A stretch of 11,717 nucleotides of DNA from DRYS01 sp964491605 (GCA_964491605.1 CAZBGY010000023.1:1-11717); one strand, 5' to 3'; counted from the first letter of the stretch, positions 1 to 7,022 are shown. Numbers and translations: made by a program. Notes: generated by a model from the sequence alone, not told the origin.

Positions 1-330
1 CATCCAGATTATAGGATGAGGGGTTATGCTTCCATGCTTGTTAGCGATGCTTTCGCTAAGCTTCGTAGGGATGATGTGGATCTCGTTATGGTTTCGGGTG
101 CTAGGATGCTTTATAGTAGAGCTGGATGTGTAGAATCCGGTATACTGTATGACTACTATATCTCAGCCGATAAAGCTAGACGCCTAGCTGAGCGTTTAGA
201 TGAGATGGAGGTTGAAGAGTATAGGGGAGATAGGATCCTGGATCTAGTAGAGGTATATCAGAGGGAGCCTATCAGGTTTGGGAGGAGTTATGAGGAGTTT
301 AAGCTATTAGTAGATAGAGTATTCACATGA
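1..330 (+). CDS. GNAT acetyltransferase, middle part (5' end outside window; stopped by in-frame TGA)
   Basis: The frame is open from base 1 and begins HPDYRMRGYASML, the acetyl-CoA-binding motif A of GNAT N-acetyltransferases (R-x-x-G-x-A/G). The ATG at 16 lies inside that motif and is therefore not the true start; roughly 90-100 N-terminal residues should lie upstream of the window. A GNAT-like 'LYSRAGCVESG' segment follows (the usual fY.r.GF turn), then a linker. The frame closes with TGA at 328-330, but the next reading frame (334-915) is in the same phase, one codon later, and reads as the rest of the protein. I infer one gene interrupted by a single stop, possibly TGG (Trp) to TGA. Acyl acceptor unknown. 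GNAT assignment is firm; intactness is doubtful. Confidence 0.75.
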   Translation, partial: HPDYRMRGYASMLVSDAFAKLRRDDVDLVMVSGARMLYSRAGCVESGILYDYYISADKARRLAERLDEMEVEEYRGDRILDLVEVYQREPIRFGRSYEEFKLLVDRVFT

Positions 331-333
331 GGT

Positions 334-915
334 GTGAAGTTTAAGGATTATGCTTCCATACTAGTATCGTATAGGATGGGTAAACCTATCGCATATATAG
401 CTTTACTTAGAGGATGGCCTGGATGGCTTAACAGCGATCTAGCGGCTATACTCGAATATGCCGGATCTAGGATGGCTATCCTCGGGATGCTATATGATGC
501 GATGAAGATGTTTAAAGTTGATCGTATAAGGTTGATGGCTCCATATGGCGATTGGGATCTTATAACGCTTCTAGAAGGTTATGGGTTAAGGCCTGAATCT
601 TCCTATGCTCCTGCAAGCTTCGCTATACCCGACCCAGTAGGATTCCTCGATAAGATTAAACCATATATCGAGGAGAGGATAGGTGTCGAGGCTGGTTTTA
701 AAGCTGTATCGTATGATGATCATATTGAACTATGTGCCTTAAATGAATCTGTGAAGTTCGAGGATAGTAGGATGCTTACAGCTATCCTCTTCGGTAGACC
801 TAGCTTCATACATAATCGAAGCGATAACATCACTGTTAGTATGGAGTCTATCCCGCAGATTTTTAGAAGAATATTCCCTATACCATCGATCAGCTATGGG
901 TTAAACTATATATGA
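334..915 (+). CDS. GNAT/SCP2-like C-terminal part of the same interrupted acetyltransferase
   Basis: Reads in phase with the preceding frame, separated from it by TGA and one Gly codon. The first potential start is GTG at 334. Its opening (KDYASILVSYRMGKPIAYI) resembles the start of a second GNAT domain, with a strand carrying 'GKPIAYIAL' and a helix/strand pair 'DRIRLMAPYGDWD'. The last ~80 residues look like the SCP2-like domain that closes Eis-type and archaeal double-GNAT proteins, ending FPIPSISYGLNYI, the type of C-terminus I associate with that group. If translated separately it could only start by reinitiation next to the TGA; GAGGTG overlapping the stop is a weak Shine-Dalgarno match. 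More likely this is the distal part of a pseudogene or a readthrough product. The stop at 913-915 is 6 bases from the end of the convergent neighbour. Confidence 0.65.
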   Translation: MKFKDYASILVSYRMGKPIAYIALLRGWPGWLNSDLAAILEYAGSRMAILGMLYDAMKMFKVDRIRLMAPYGDWDLITLLEGYGLRPESSYAPASFAIPDPVGFLDKIKPYIEERIGVEAGFKAVSYDDHIELCALNESVKFEDSRMLTAILFGRPSFIHNRSDNITVSMESIPQIFRRIFPIPSISYGLNYI

Positions 916-921
916 AGAAAT

Positions 922-2043
922 CTATCCCGATCCCCTATTCACTATATCTGAAACTATCTTAACCCTCGATATATCTGCTGGTGGCGGTAATTCATCTGAT
1001 ATCCCTAGTATTAGCCTACCCCTAAACATAGATATTATTCTCTCCACGAATTCTTCGAATTTATCTAAGCTCACTACCTCGGGTATGAAGTATATGTACG
1101 GTATACCATCGAGTATTATCATATCATCTCCTAGAAGCTTCTCTATATCCTCTAGGGTAATATCTCCTACAGGCTTTACGGTTAAAGCTTCTACTCCATC
1201 TAGACCAGATTCTCTTAGGAGAGGCAATAGCTGTTTAGCGTATCCATCTACATGTATATGCACGTACTTACCCTTCCTATGTAGGTAATCGGCTCTCTCC
1301 TGATAGTATGGTAGGCAGTATTTCTCGAATATCTTAGGGGGAGTCATCCTTACATCTATGTTCTCGCCTAGGTTCAGTATCTTGATGGGTGTATCGGCAA
1401 TAACATCGTAGAATACGTGATCGGATGAAGCTATAGACTCCATAATCTCCTCCAAAGCATTCCTATACCTAGCTAGGAAGCGTACAGTTTTCTCGAAACC
1501 CATATACTCGAGTATCAACCTCTGATAAGGGGATCTAGGGAAGAAGTATGAAACTATACCTTGACCTTTAAGATTTTTCTCCATCTTAGCATAAGTTTCG
1601 CGATCGAATACAACCGCTACATTCTCTAAAATATATTCTAGAGGCTTAAAATCATCAAGGCTCTTAACAGGATACTCTACGATCCTAGATGACAACCCAT
1701 ACTCATCTCTTAAGGACACCTGCCTCAACACGCCTTTAGGCGTCCTAAACTCTGTTACGATCTTTCTACCATCGATAATCCTCCGAATCTCTACACCCCC
1801 TATATACGATACCTTAACGAAGCTATCTGTGAAATATCCTGAGTAGCATCTCCAGCTAGCACCCCATTCTAGGCATATATCGATTAGACTCATACACCTA
1901 TACCTATCCGGTAAGCTCCCCCTAGCTAGGTTATAGTAGTACCAGAATTCATGCCTTATATTCCACGGAACCCTATCACCCCTACCCTCAAATACGGCGA
2001 GTATATCTTCATAAGGTGTTGTAGACACGAATATCGATATCAA
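922..2043 (-). CDS. URO-D/methyltransferase-superfamily protein (HxD variant)
   Basis: A 373-residue protein with the layout of uroporphyrinogen-decarboxylase-fold proteins, which include methylcobamide:CoM methyltransferases. It has an N-terminal 'EDILAVFEGRGDRVPW' segment, a central 'DVIADTPIKILNLGENIDVRMTPPKIFEKYCLPYYQ'-type region (about residues 213-248; substrate-barrel helices), then HIHVDG (262-267) and 'GVEALTVKPVGD' (283-294). Metal-dependent corrinoid methyltransferases carry H-x-C at the H-V-D position; here Cys is Asp, so a zinc-thiolate CoM methyltransferase role is unlikely. Tetrapyrrole decarboxylation is also doubtful, since no heme genes are nearby. The start is TTG at 2043; upstream the frame closes at once, and GTG at residue 6 is an alternative. 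A TATA-like box at 2074-2081 implies a short leader. Reaction unknown; a second paralogue lies at 10239. Confidence 0.8.
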   Translation of the reverse strand: MISIFVSTTPYEDILAVFEGRGDRVPWNIRHEFWYYYNLARGSLPDRYRCMSLIDICLEWGASWRCYSGYFTDSFVKVSYIGGVEIRRIIDGRKIVTEFRTPKGVLRQVSLRDEYGLSSRIVEYPVKSLDDFKPLEYILENVAVVFDRETYAKMEKNLKGQGIVSYFFPRSPYQRLILEYMGFEKTVRFLARYRNALEEIMESIASSDHVFYDVIADTPIKILNLGENIDVRMTPPKIFEKYCLPYYQERADYLHRKGKYVHIHVDGYAKQLLPLLRESGLDGVEALTVKPVGDITLEDIEKLLGDDMIILDGIPYIYFIPEVVSLDKFEEFVERIISMFRGRLILGISDELPPPADISRVKIVSDIVNRGSG

Positions 2044-2073
2044 GGGGTAACGCTATTAAAGGTTCAGGATAGA

Positions 2074-2081
2074 GATATATA
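2074..2081 (-). promoter_or_regulatory. TATA-like box for the URO-D-type gene
   Basis: Minus strand reads TATATATC about 32 bases ahead of the TTG start at 2043, with a C/A-rich stretch just upstream. This spacing fits an archaeal promoter with a leader of a few bases. Motif only, no conservation test. Confidence 0.4.
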
Positions 2082-2433
2082 CCGGTGGAGATCTAATCCT
2101 GGCTTGGAAATACATCTGGGTTAAACTGGTATCTGATAAGGTACTAGAATTGATGGGAAAGCATACCTGATGATAACGAGTATGTGGGAAGATGATAGAA
2201 TCTTCTAGCGGCGGCTTAAGAGTGGGGATCATAGCTAGATCTTCTTTAATTCAACAAATGTTGAATCTAATGCCGAAATATTGTTACTCTATGGTATTAA
2301 CTCACCATCTTATGATCGTAAAATATACAGGTTGGATCCCCATCCCTTGATGAGTTGTAGAATACGCTAAAAATCCTAGATAGGTATCGCTAGGTATCTT
2401 GACGTTTGGATTGGAAGGTATAATTCAAGAACG

Positions 2434-2466
2434 CTATATAAGGTTATGAGCTGTAAAATTATATAT
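2434..2466 (+). promoter_or_regulatory. Candidate TATA region for the ceramidase-like gene
   Basis: Two AT-rich TATA-like words, CTATATAAGG (2434-2443) and AATTATATAT (2457-2466), lie 70 to 40 bases before the TTG start at 2504. The second would give transcription starting about 15-20 bases ahead of the start codon. Only a partial Shine-Dalgarno word (GGTG, 2493-2496) follows. Confidence 0.35.
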
Positions 2467-2503
2467 GATGTGGATTCCTATTGCTGGAATATGGTGTTAG
2501 ACG

Positions 2504-3676
2504 TTGTTTCGGGTAGGATCTTTAAGAGTGGATATAACGCCATCTAGAAGAGTATTTCTTGCAGGGTTTAGTCATGGTAGGGTTAGTGAGGGGGTACATG
2601 ATAGGCTTTATGCTTCGATCTTAGCCATCGGTTCAGATGAGCGTTATCTTGTGCTAGTATCCTTAGATCTCATAGGTTTATTCAAGAATTTTATAGACGA
2701 GATAAGGAGAAGTGTAGCCGATAGCTTCGGTATAAAGCCTTGGGAGATTATCTTCTGCTGTACGCATACACATTCCGGCCCTGATACTATCGGTTTATGG
2801 GGTTCAGACGAGTATACCAGCGGGGTGGACGACGACTATATGGAATGGTTACGTTCAGCTTTATCTGAAGCTATACTTAAAGCTTTGGAGAATACGGTGA
2901 GGGGTTATGGTAGGTATTCGTGGATCCTAGTAAATCCTAGGGGTATAGTTAGGAATACTCGTAATAGAGGTTTAGTGGATCGCTACCTCTCGTCGTTTAG
3001 ATTTATCGATGAATCTGGTCGTACGATAGCTACGATAGTTAATTTTGCATGCCATCCTGAAGTTCTATCAGACGATAACAAGCTTATAACAGCGGATTAT
3101 GTACACTACCTTAGATCTTATATCGAGGATAATGTAGGCGGTATAACAGTGTTCGTTAACGGGCCTCTAGGAGGCATGCTAACACCTGATGTCGAAGCTA
3201 GGAGTTTCGATGAAGCTAAACGTGTGGGAGTTAGGTTAGCTAGGTATTTTATTGACTGCTTAGAGTACGAGGAGTGCGTTGAAGATGCTATTATCGATTT
3301 AGCGTATAGTGAGTTAACGCTACCTGTTGATAATCCTTTATTCCTAGAAGCTAGTAGAAGGGGGCTTCTGAGACGCTCCATTATGGATGGGAGAATCTTA
3401 ACCGAGGTTTGTATCGCTAGGATCGGAGAGATATCGATGGTAACTATACCTGGTGAAGCTCTACCGAGGATCGGTATGGAGTTAAGGGGTATACTTGACG
3501 GTAGATGTAAGATCGTAGCTTGCCTAGGGAACGATGAGGTAGGCTATATAATACCTGAAGATAGCTGGGATCCAAGTAGATATGAGGAGAGTATGAGTTT
3601 AGGCCCATCTACAGCTTCGATCATAGAAGGGGAGGTAGGGAGGCTGATACGTATAATACGATCTACAAGAGCGTAG
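2504..3676 (+). CDS. Neutral/alkaline ceramidase-like hydrolase (N-terminal-domain family)
   Basis: A 390-residue protein that opens with the family signature FRVGSLRVDITP (residues 2-13) and 'EGVHDRLYASIL' (29-40). It then has the metal-site motif CCTHTHSGPD (85-94; His88 and His90) and 'NFACHPEVL' (180-188; His184), matching zinc-ligand regions of neutral ceramidases. True ceramidases have about 650 residues with a C-terminal immunoglobulin-like domain and a catalytic Ser in a GDVSPN-type loop. Here the second domain is missing and the loop reads NGPLGGMLTPD, as in the short ceramidase-like proteins of bacteria and archaea whose substrate is unknown. There is no signal peptide, so it is probably cytoplasmic and acts on an amide or ester other than ceramide. 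Start: TTG at 2504, because a TAG lies in frame at 2498 and the family motif begins immediately. Confidence 0.82.
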   Translation: MFRVGSLRVDITPSRRVFLAGFSHGRVSEGVHDRLYASILAIGSDERYLVLVSLDLIGLFKNFIDEIRRSVADSFGIKPWEIIFCCTHTHSGPDTIGLWGSDEYTSGVDDDYMEWLRSALSEAILKALENTVRGYGRYSWILVNPRGIVRNTRNRGLVDRYLSSFRFIDESGRTIATIVNFACHPEVLSDDNKLITADYVHYLRSYIEDNVGGITVFVNGPLGGMLTPDVEARSFDEAKRVGVRLARYFIDCLEYEECVEDAIIDLAYSELTLPVDNPLFLEASRRGLLRRSIMDGRILTEVCIARIGEISMVTIPGEALPRIGMELRGILDGRCKIVACLGNDEVGYIIPEDSWDPSRYEESMSLGPSTASIIEGEVGRLIRIIRSTRA

Positions 3677-3715
3677 CATCCAGGTTTGAGAAGAAGTTAT
3701 TCGAAGGTTAATAGC

Positions 3716-4579
3716 CTATAAGCGTAAAGCACGTATACTGCTATCATCTTTTCTAGATCCAAGTCTCAACGTTATGGATACTGTTAAACCGAAGGCTAGC
3801 GTTATCAATCCTGAAATTAATATGAGGATTTTAACCCATAGCATGTATTCTGGTTTAATCACTTTAGCGAATAGTATATCGCCTACCGGTGTTAACGTTG
3901 CGGCTACATAGATTAATACTAGGATGGATGCTACCGTTAATGAGGAATATATTATCTTAGATCTAGTATCTGTTCTAGTAAGCTCTATTTTCCTAAGGAT
4001 TTTAGAATTTATATTAGATATGATAGGTGTTAAAGCTTCAGCTAGTATCGGTGTTAGTACGACTACGAAGGGTAACATCGTCGCAACCCAGAATAGCGTT
4101 AATCCTAGAATTACCGATAGCTTAGCTTCGATAGACCATAAAATCCAGTTTGGAACCATGGTCGAGTAGTACAGTAGGACGCCGGATGCAGCTACGAGGT
4201 TGCCTACAAATAGCGATACTAGGCTTGAAGTTATGAAGGAGCTTAGAGATCTATATCTAGATGATAGGTAGCTTAAGAGGTAGAATGCTATGAAGTTACC
4301 TGGTACACCGGATATTAGGCTTAGTATAGGGTTGCTTAGACCGAATAGTGATAGTATGAAGCTACCTATGAATGTACCCATGGCCGCGCCTACACCTGCG
4401 ACCATAGGTGTGGATATTAAAGCGAATAGAGCTGGAACTACTACACCCGGTCTGAAATGCCCTATACCCCAAGGTGTAGGTATGGGTGCTGTAACGGTGA
4501 TAGCTGCCGCGTATAGAGCAGCCGATATAGTTATCAAGGCTATCCTCTCTATACTTGTACGATTCTCCAATCTATCCAT
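3716..4579 (-). CDS. ECF-transporter S-component-like integral membrane protein
   Basis: A 287-residue polytopic membrane protein. After a short charged N-terminus (MDRLENRTSIERI) come about seven or eight hydrophobic segments, near residues 13-32, 44-66, 68-82, 84-105, 110-135, 150-185, 208-232 and 245-272. A basic loop (about 192-208) separates the first six from the last two. The first half, with 'ALYAAAI', 'HFRPGVVVPALFALIS', 'GVGAAMGTFIGSFI' and 'GVPGNFIAFYLLSYL', has the small-residue-rich pattern of substrate-binding S components of ECF vitamin/metabolite importers. Two extra C-terminal helices are unusual for a plain S component. No ATPase or EcfT gene is in the window, so it would have to share modules encoded elsewhere. 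Substrate unknown. ATG at 4579 is the first start; it follows the hydrolase gene by 81 bases in the same direction. Confidence 0.65.
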   Translation of the reverse strand: MDRLENRTSIERIALITISAALYAAAITVTAPIPTPWGIGHFRPGVVVPALFALISTPMVAGVGAAMGTFIGSFILSLFGLSNPILSLISGVPGNFIAFYLLSYLSSRYRSLSSFITSSLVSLFVGNLVAASGVLLYYSTMVPNWILWSIEAKLSVILGLTLFWVATMLPFVVVLTPILAEALTPIISNINSKILRKIELTRTDTRSKIIYSSLTVASILVLIYVAATLTPVGDILFAKVIKPEYMLWVKILILISGLITLAFGLTVSITLRLGSRKDDSSIRALRL

Positions 4580-4660
4580 ATCCTTTTACATGAAAAAGAA
4601 GGATTGAATAGATAAATTTTACAATATGATTATAATGCTTTCTATATATCTCTATATAGA

Positions 4661-5401
4661 TTAGATCTCGATCGAGAGAAAATCTTCGGCTAAGATTACA
4701 TCCCCTCCGAATACTGATCTAGCTTCGTCTAGTATAGCTTCCTCGAAATCCTCGAGGGATATATGGAATAGGATCAGCTTCCTAACCGATGATTCGTATG
4801 CAACTATACCTGCCTCTTTCCCCGTCGAATGACTAGTCCTGATAGCTATCTCTACATATGAGCTTGGAAAGGATGCCTCATGTATGAGTATATCCGCTCC
4901 GTATGCTAGATCGATTATTCTTCTACAAGGTCTAGTATCTCCGCTATAGCATAAGCTTACACCGCTTCTATCCAATCTATAGGCTACCGTATGGATACTA
5001 TGTTCAACCATGCATGTGGATATATCTCCCATCCTTTCCCCTCCACCTATCTCGATATACTCCAATGGATATCCTATGAATCCTTTAGGTGTTCCTAGAA
5101 GATCTAAGAGATCTGTTACAGTATACTTTAAGCCTTTAGGACCTATTAGGGTTAGCTTCCTATTACGTCCATCAAGCTGCATAGCCCATAGGATCGGTAC
5201 TAGATCTGATATATGATCTGCATGCGTATGCGATAATAGGATCCTATCGATGCAATCAGCTAGATCTACACCTATCAACCTTAGATTCTTAAGGGATCCT
5301 GGACCGCAATCGATCAACGTATCGTTATCGACCAGTATCGATGGACAGCAACGCTTCCTAGTAACCCTAGATCCCCCAGATCCTACGAACACTACACGCA
5401 T
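4661..5401 (-). CDS. RNase Z-like metallo-beta-lactamase-fold hydrolase
   Basis: A 246-residue protein with a complete binuclear zinc site: SHTHADH (57-63; His58, His60, Asp62, His63), His134 in VEHS, Asp155 in YSGDT and His213 in FHIS. It also has 'HEAS' (174-177) and 'SHSTGKEAG' (190-198), the RNase Z/arylsulfatase-type motifs that pair with bound phosphate or phosphodiester. It starts MRVVFVGSGGS, the usual first strand, so ATG at 5401 is right. Dedicated archaeal tRNase Z enzymes are around 300 residues and carry a flexible-arm exosite with a Gly/Pro-rich tip. I see no such insertion, so tRNA 3'-end processing is unlikely; a phosphodiesterase or lactonase-type reaction on a small molecule is more plausible. 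Lies 57 bases after the mutarotase-fold gene and before the S-component-like gene, all on the same strand. Confidence 0.85.
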   Translation of the reverse strand: MRVVFVGSGGSRVTRKRCCPSILVDNDTLIDCGPGSLKNLRLIGVDLADCIDRILLSHTHADHISDLVPILWAMQLDGRNRKLTLIGPKGLKYTVTDLLDLLGTPKGFIGYPLEYIEIGGGERMGDISTCMVEHSIHTVAYRLDRSGVSLCYSGDTRPCRRIIDLAYGADILIHEASFPSSYVEIAIRTSHSTGKEAGIVAYESSVRKLILFHISLEDFEEAILDEARSVFGGDVILAEDFLSIEI

Positions 5402-5458
5402 AGCATATAAATTATAGGTAATGCTGAGGAAGGTAAGGCTTACAATAAAACCCTAATC

Positions 5459-6379
5459 TCACCGTATAGATACCTGTCTATTTAATTTCTCATCTACATC
5501 CATAACTTCAGGCTTCATCAAGCCTACCTCACTCAATTTCCAAACTTCCTTATGTTCAGCTACCTCTAATGAGTCGATCTCGATAAGGGGGCTTAGGGTT
5601 TCGAGTTCGAGCATATCTGCGTTCGTGTAGACTTCAGCGTTACACCCATAATCTGGATACTCCCCCTCTCTATCCTCGAAGATCTTCACGAAGACATGTC
5701 CTTCAACCCAGTATGCTACCCATGTAGGATTAGCTCTCACCCCTATTTTAAACGGCGTAGGTATACTAGGATCTTGTCTTACAAATATGTATCTATCGGA
5801 TAGCTTTAATCTAGGATCTGTTAGATGAGTGTAAGGCCAGAGCGATATCCTTCTATCTGGTAATAGCCCCTCCTTATCGACTTTGCATGGCTCGATAGGT
5901 AGTATAGCAAATCCATCCTTCCTCATAACAGAAAGAGCCCAGCAGCTCAGCTTAATAGGCCATCTACCTATATTCACTATCCTATGAATGACTTCAACCC
6001 CTCCACCATCAGCTCTCCTTATGTATATCTCCTTCCTAACAGAATTCTCAGGTTCAGGATTACCGTATATCCTAACTTCTCCATCTAAGAATTCCACCTT
6101 AACAGGCTTATCATCTAATGAGTATGATCTAGGTAGAGCTTCAGGTGACGTCCATAACCTATGACCGCCATAGATCCTCCAGAAACCTTCAGGAGTCTCC
6201 CTACCAGCATCCGGAAGTACCCCGAAAAAGTTTAAGTTAGGCTTACCCTTAAGGCCTAGATACAGTATTCTAGGACCTATCTCCGTAGCGATTCCTAAAA
6301 CCATATCATCAAAATATGCGAATACGATCCTAAACCCATTAACCCGGCCTTCTACTAGATTCATACCTACTAGAAACAT
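5459..6379 (-). CDS. Galactose-mutarotase-fold protein, DUF4380-like
   Basis: A beta-rich, soluble protein of 306 residues (301 if the second ATG is used). Signature stretches are 'GIATEIGPRILYLGLKGKPNLNF' split over residues 29-51, GGHRLWTSPE (71-80) and, near the C-terminus, 'NAEVYTNADMLELETLSPL' (about 246-264) with 'EHKEVWKL'. This arrangement (G-P-R-I, GGHR-W-PE, N-x-E-x-Y, E-x-E-LSPL, E-x-W) is that of DUF4380 proteins, which adopt the aldose-1-epimerase/mutarotase sugar-binding fold. The usual epimerase catalytic His/Glu pair cannot be assigned from sequence alone, so a carbohydrate-binding or epimerising role is inference. A TATA-like CCTATATGG on the minus strand (6395-6403) lies 20 bases before the ATG at 6379 but 35 before the ATG at 6364, which favours the second start. 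Confidence 0.7.
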   Translation of the reverse strand: MFLVGMNLVEGRVNGFRIVFAYFDDMVLGIATEIGPRILYLGLKGKPNLNFFGVLPDAGRETPEGFWRIYGGHRLWTSPEALPRSYSLDDKPVKVEFLDGEVRIYGNPEPENSVRKEIYIRRADGGGVEVIHRIVNIGRWPIKLSCWALSVMRKDGFAILPIEPCKVDKEGLLPDRRISLWPYTHLTDPRLKLSDRYIFVRQDPSIPTPFKIGVRANPTWVAYWVEGHVFVKIFEDREGEYPDYGCNAEVYTNADMLELETLSPLIEIDSLEVAEHKEVWKLSEVGLMKPEVMDVDEKLNRQVSIR

Positions 6380-6490
6380 GTATTCGAACCAGCCATATAG
6401 GATTATCTCCGTATCGTAGACATCATAAATTCGATAATCCTAAACATGGTTCCCAGCTAAGATTTATCGAATCCTACGCATTATAATACT
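6380..6490. other. Intergenic, divergent promoter region
   Basis: Separates the minus-strand three-gene run from the plus-strand HEPN locus. Minus strand has TATA-like CCTATATGG (6395-6403). Plus strand has GCATTATAATAC (6479-6490) directly ahead of the small broken frame at 6491. No other structure seen. Confidence 0.3.
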
Positions 6491-6592
6491 ATGATTATCA
6501 AGAAGTCTGAACTTACTAAATGTAAGACTTCTGACGGGAAGTATGGATAGGAGAGAATCGATGATAAAGCTTCGGAAGTAGTCGAGGTGTAA
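6491..6592 (+). pseudogene. Possible small broken reading frame upstream of HEPN gene
   Basis: ATG at 6491 begins MIIKKSELTKCKTSDGKYG, is stopped by TAG at 6548-6550, and continues in phase ERIDDKASEVVEV to TAA at 6590-6592. The composition is protein-like (charged, amphipathic, no low-complexity bias) on both sides of the TAG. I do not recognise a family; the start resembles N-termini of small archaeal proteins such as cupin-type ones, but it is too short to tell. The segment also contains the inverted repeat at 6501-6532. It may be a decayed small gene, or chance. Confidence 0.25.
6501..6532. repeat. Imperfect nested inverted repeat
   Basis: AGAAGTCT (6501-6508) and AGACTTCT (6525-6532) are perfect inverted copies; inside, CTTAC (6512-6516) pairs with GTAAG (6522-6526). 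Both could form one bulged hairpin (6-bp outer stem plus 5-bp inner stem, 5-base loop). It lies within the possible small frame ahead of the HEPN gene, so it may be an RNA hairpin, an operator, or coincidence. Confidence 0.35.
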
Positions 6593-6596
6593 ATCT

Positions 6597-7022
6597 ATGA
6601 GGCTTAACCCGCAGAGTGAAGTCTTTTGTAGATTTAAGCTTGCAAACCGTTATCTCAAAGAAGCTTATAGACATAGAGACTTTAGAATGAGTGTAGCATC
6701 TTAGCTATGCGTAGAAAACGCTGCGAAAGCCGTTATAGCCGTATATAGAGTCCCTAGCTGGAGTTATGATCCCTCATCTGAGCTTAGAGAAGTCGCTCAG
6801 CAACTTCCGGAGGATATTAGAGGATTGGCGTATACACTCGCAGATGCAGCATCTCGATTAGCATCGGAGCATGGTAGAGCTACATACGGGGAGCCTCTAA
6901 AAGGTTTAACACCGTGGGATATATACGATGAGAAGGATGCGTTAGAAGCTTTGAGTATCGCTAGAAACGCTTACAATTGCATGGATACGATACTCAAAAA
7001 GATGAGGGTCGACGAAGATTAA
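6597..7022 (+). pseudogene. HEPN-domain protein (PF05168 type) interrupted by in-frame TAG
   Basis: Read from ATG 6597 in one phase to TAA 7020-7022, this is a 141-codon HEPN protein. It has 'RFKLANRYLKEA' (helix 1), 'DFRMSVAS', then TAG at 6702-6704 (codon 36), then 'LCVENAAKAVIAVY', 'LAYTLADAASRLASEHGRATYG' in two helices, and 'DALEALSIARNAY'. HEPN proteins normally read S-Q-L-x-V-E-N-A-A-K-A where the stop falls, so CAG (Gln) to TAG is the simplest explanation. The EHGRATYG segment carries the usual HEPN His/Arg near the active-site region. HEPN proteins are often RNases or partners of minimal nucleotidyltransferases in toxin-antitoxin pairs; no nucleotidyltransferase gene is adjacent. A Shine-Dalgarno-like GAGGTG (6584-6589) lies 7 bases before the ATG. 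Without readthrough only a 35-residue stub is made. Confidence 0.7.

Larger units (their letters stand above)
2060..2500 (+). pseudogene. Decayed protein-coding remnant filling the 2044-2503 gap
   Basis: No intact gene lies in this ~460-base gap, but the + strand reads like a protein. One phase gives GGDLILAWKYIWVKLVSDK up to about 2150. It joins naturally, if one A is restored near 2148, to a second phase beginning IDGKAYLMITSMWEDDRIF. That second phase is broken by TAG at 2206, TAG at 2236, TAA at 2368 and TAG at 2377, with coding-like stretches between (for example IFFNSTNVESNAEILLLYG and RYLDVWIGRYNSRTL). The residue pattern suggests a beta-rich domain such as the accessory or C-terminal part of a carbohydrate-active enzyme, but I do not recognise the family. 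Its 5' part is absent, apparently replaced by the divergent URO-D-type gene. The 3' part is in a different phase from the following gene. Confidence 0.45.

Noticed and set aside
328..330. TGA 328 as selenocysteine
   Set aside because: GNAT proteins are not known selenoproteins and I see no SECIS-like structure after the gene; a Trp to stop change is simpler.
1085..1288. Open frame on + inside the first URO-D-type gene
   Set aside because: Antisense shadow; low-complexity Ser/Arg composition and no family features, while the minus-strand protein is clear.
3118..3381. Open frame on - inside the ceramidase-like gene
   Set aside because: Antisense shadow rich in Ser/Leu; the + strand carries conserved motifs here.
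3924..4607. Two open frames on + across the membrane-protein gene
   Set aside because: Both are antisense to a convincing multi-helix protein and show no protein-family pattern.
5010..5216. Open frame on + inside the MBL-fold gene
   Set aside because: Antisense shadow over the region between zinc motifs.
4661..5401. tRNase Z (rnz) name for the MBL-fold gene
   Set aside because: Length and lack of a flexible-arm insertion argue against it.
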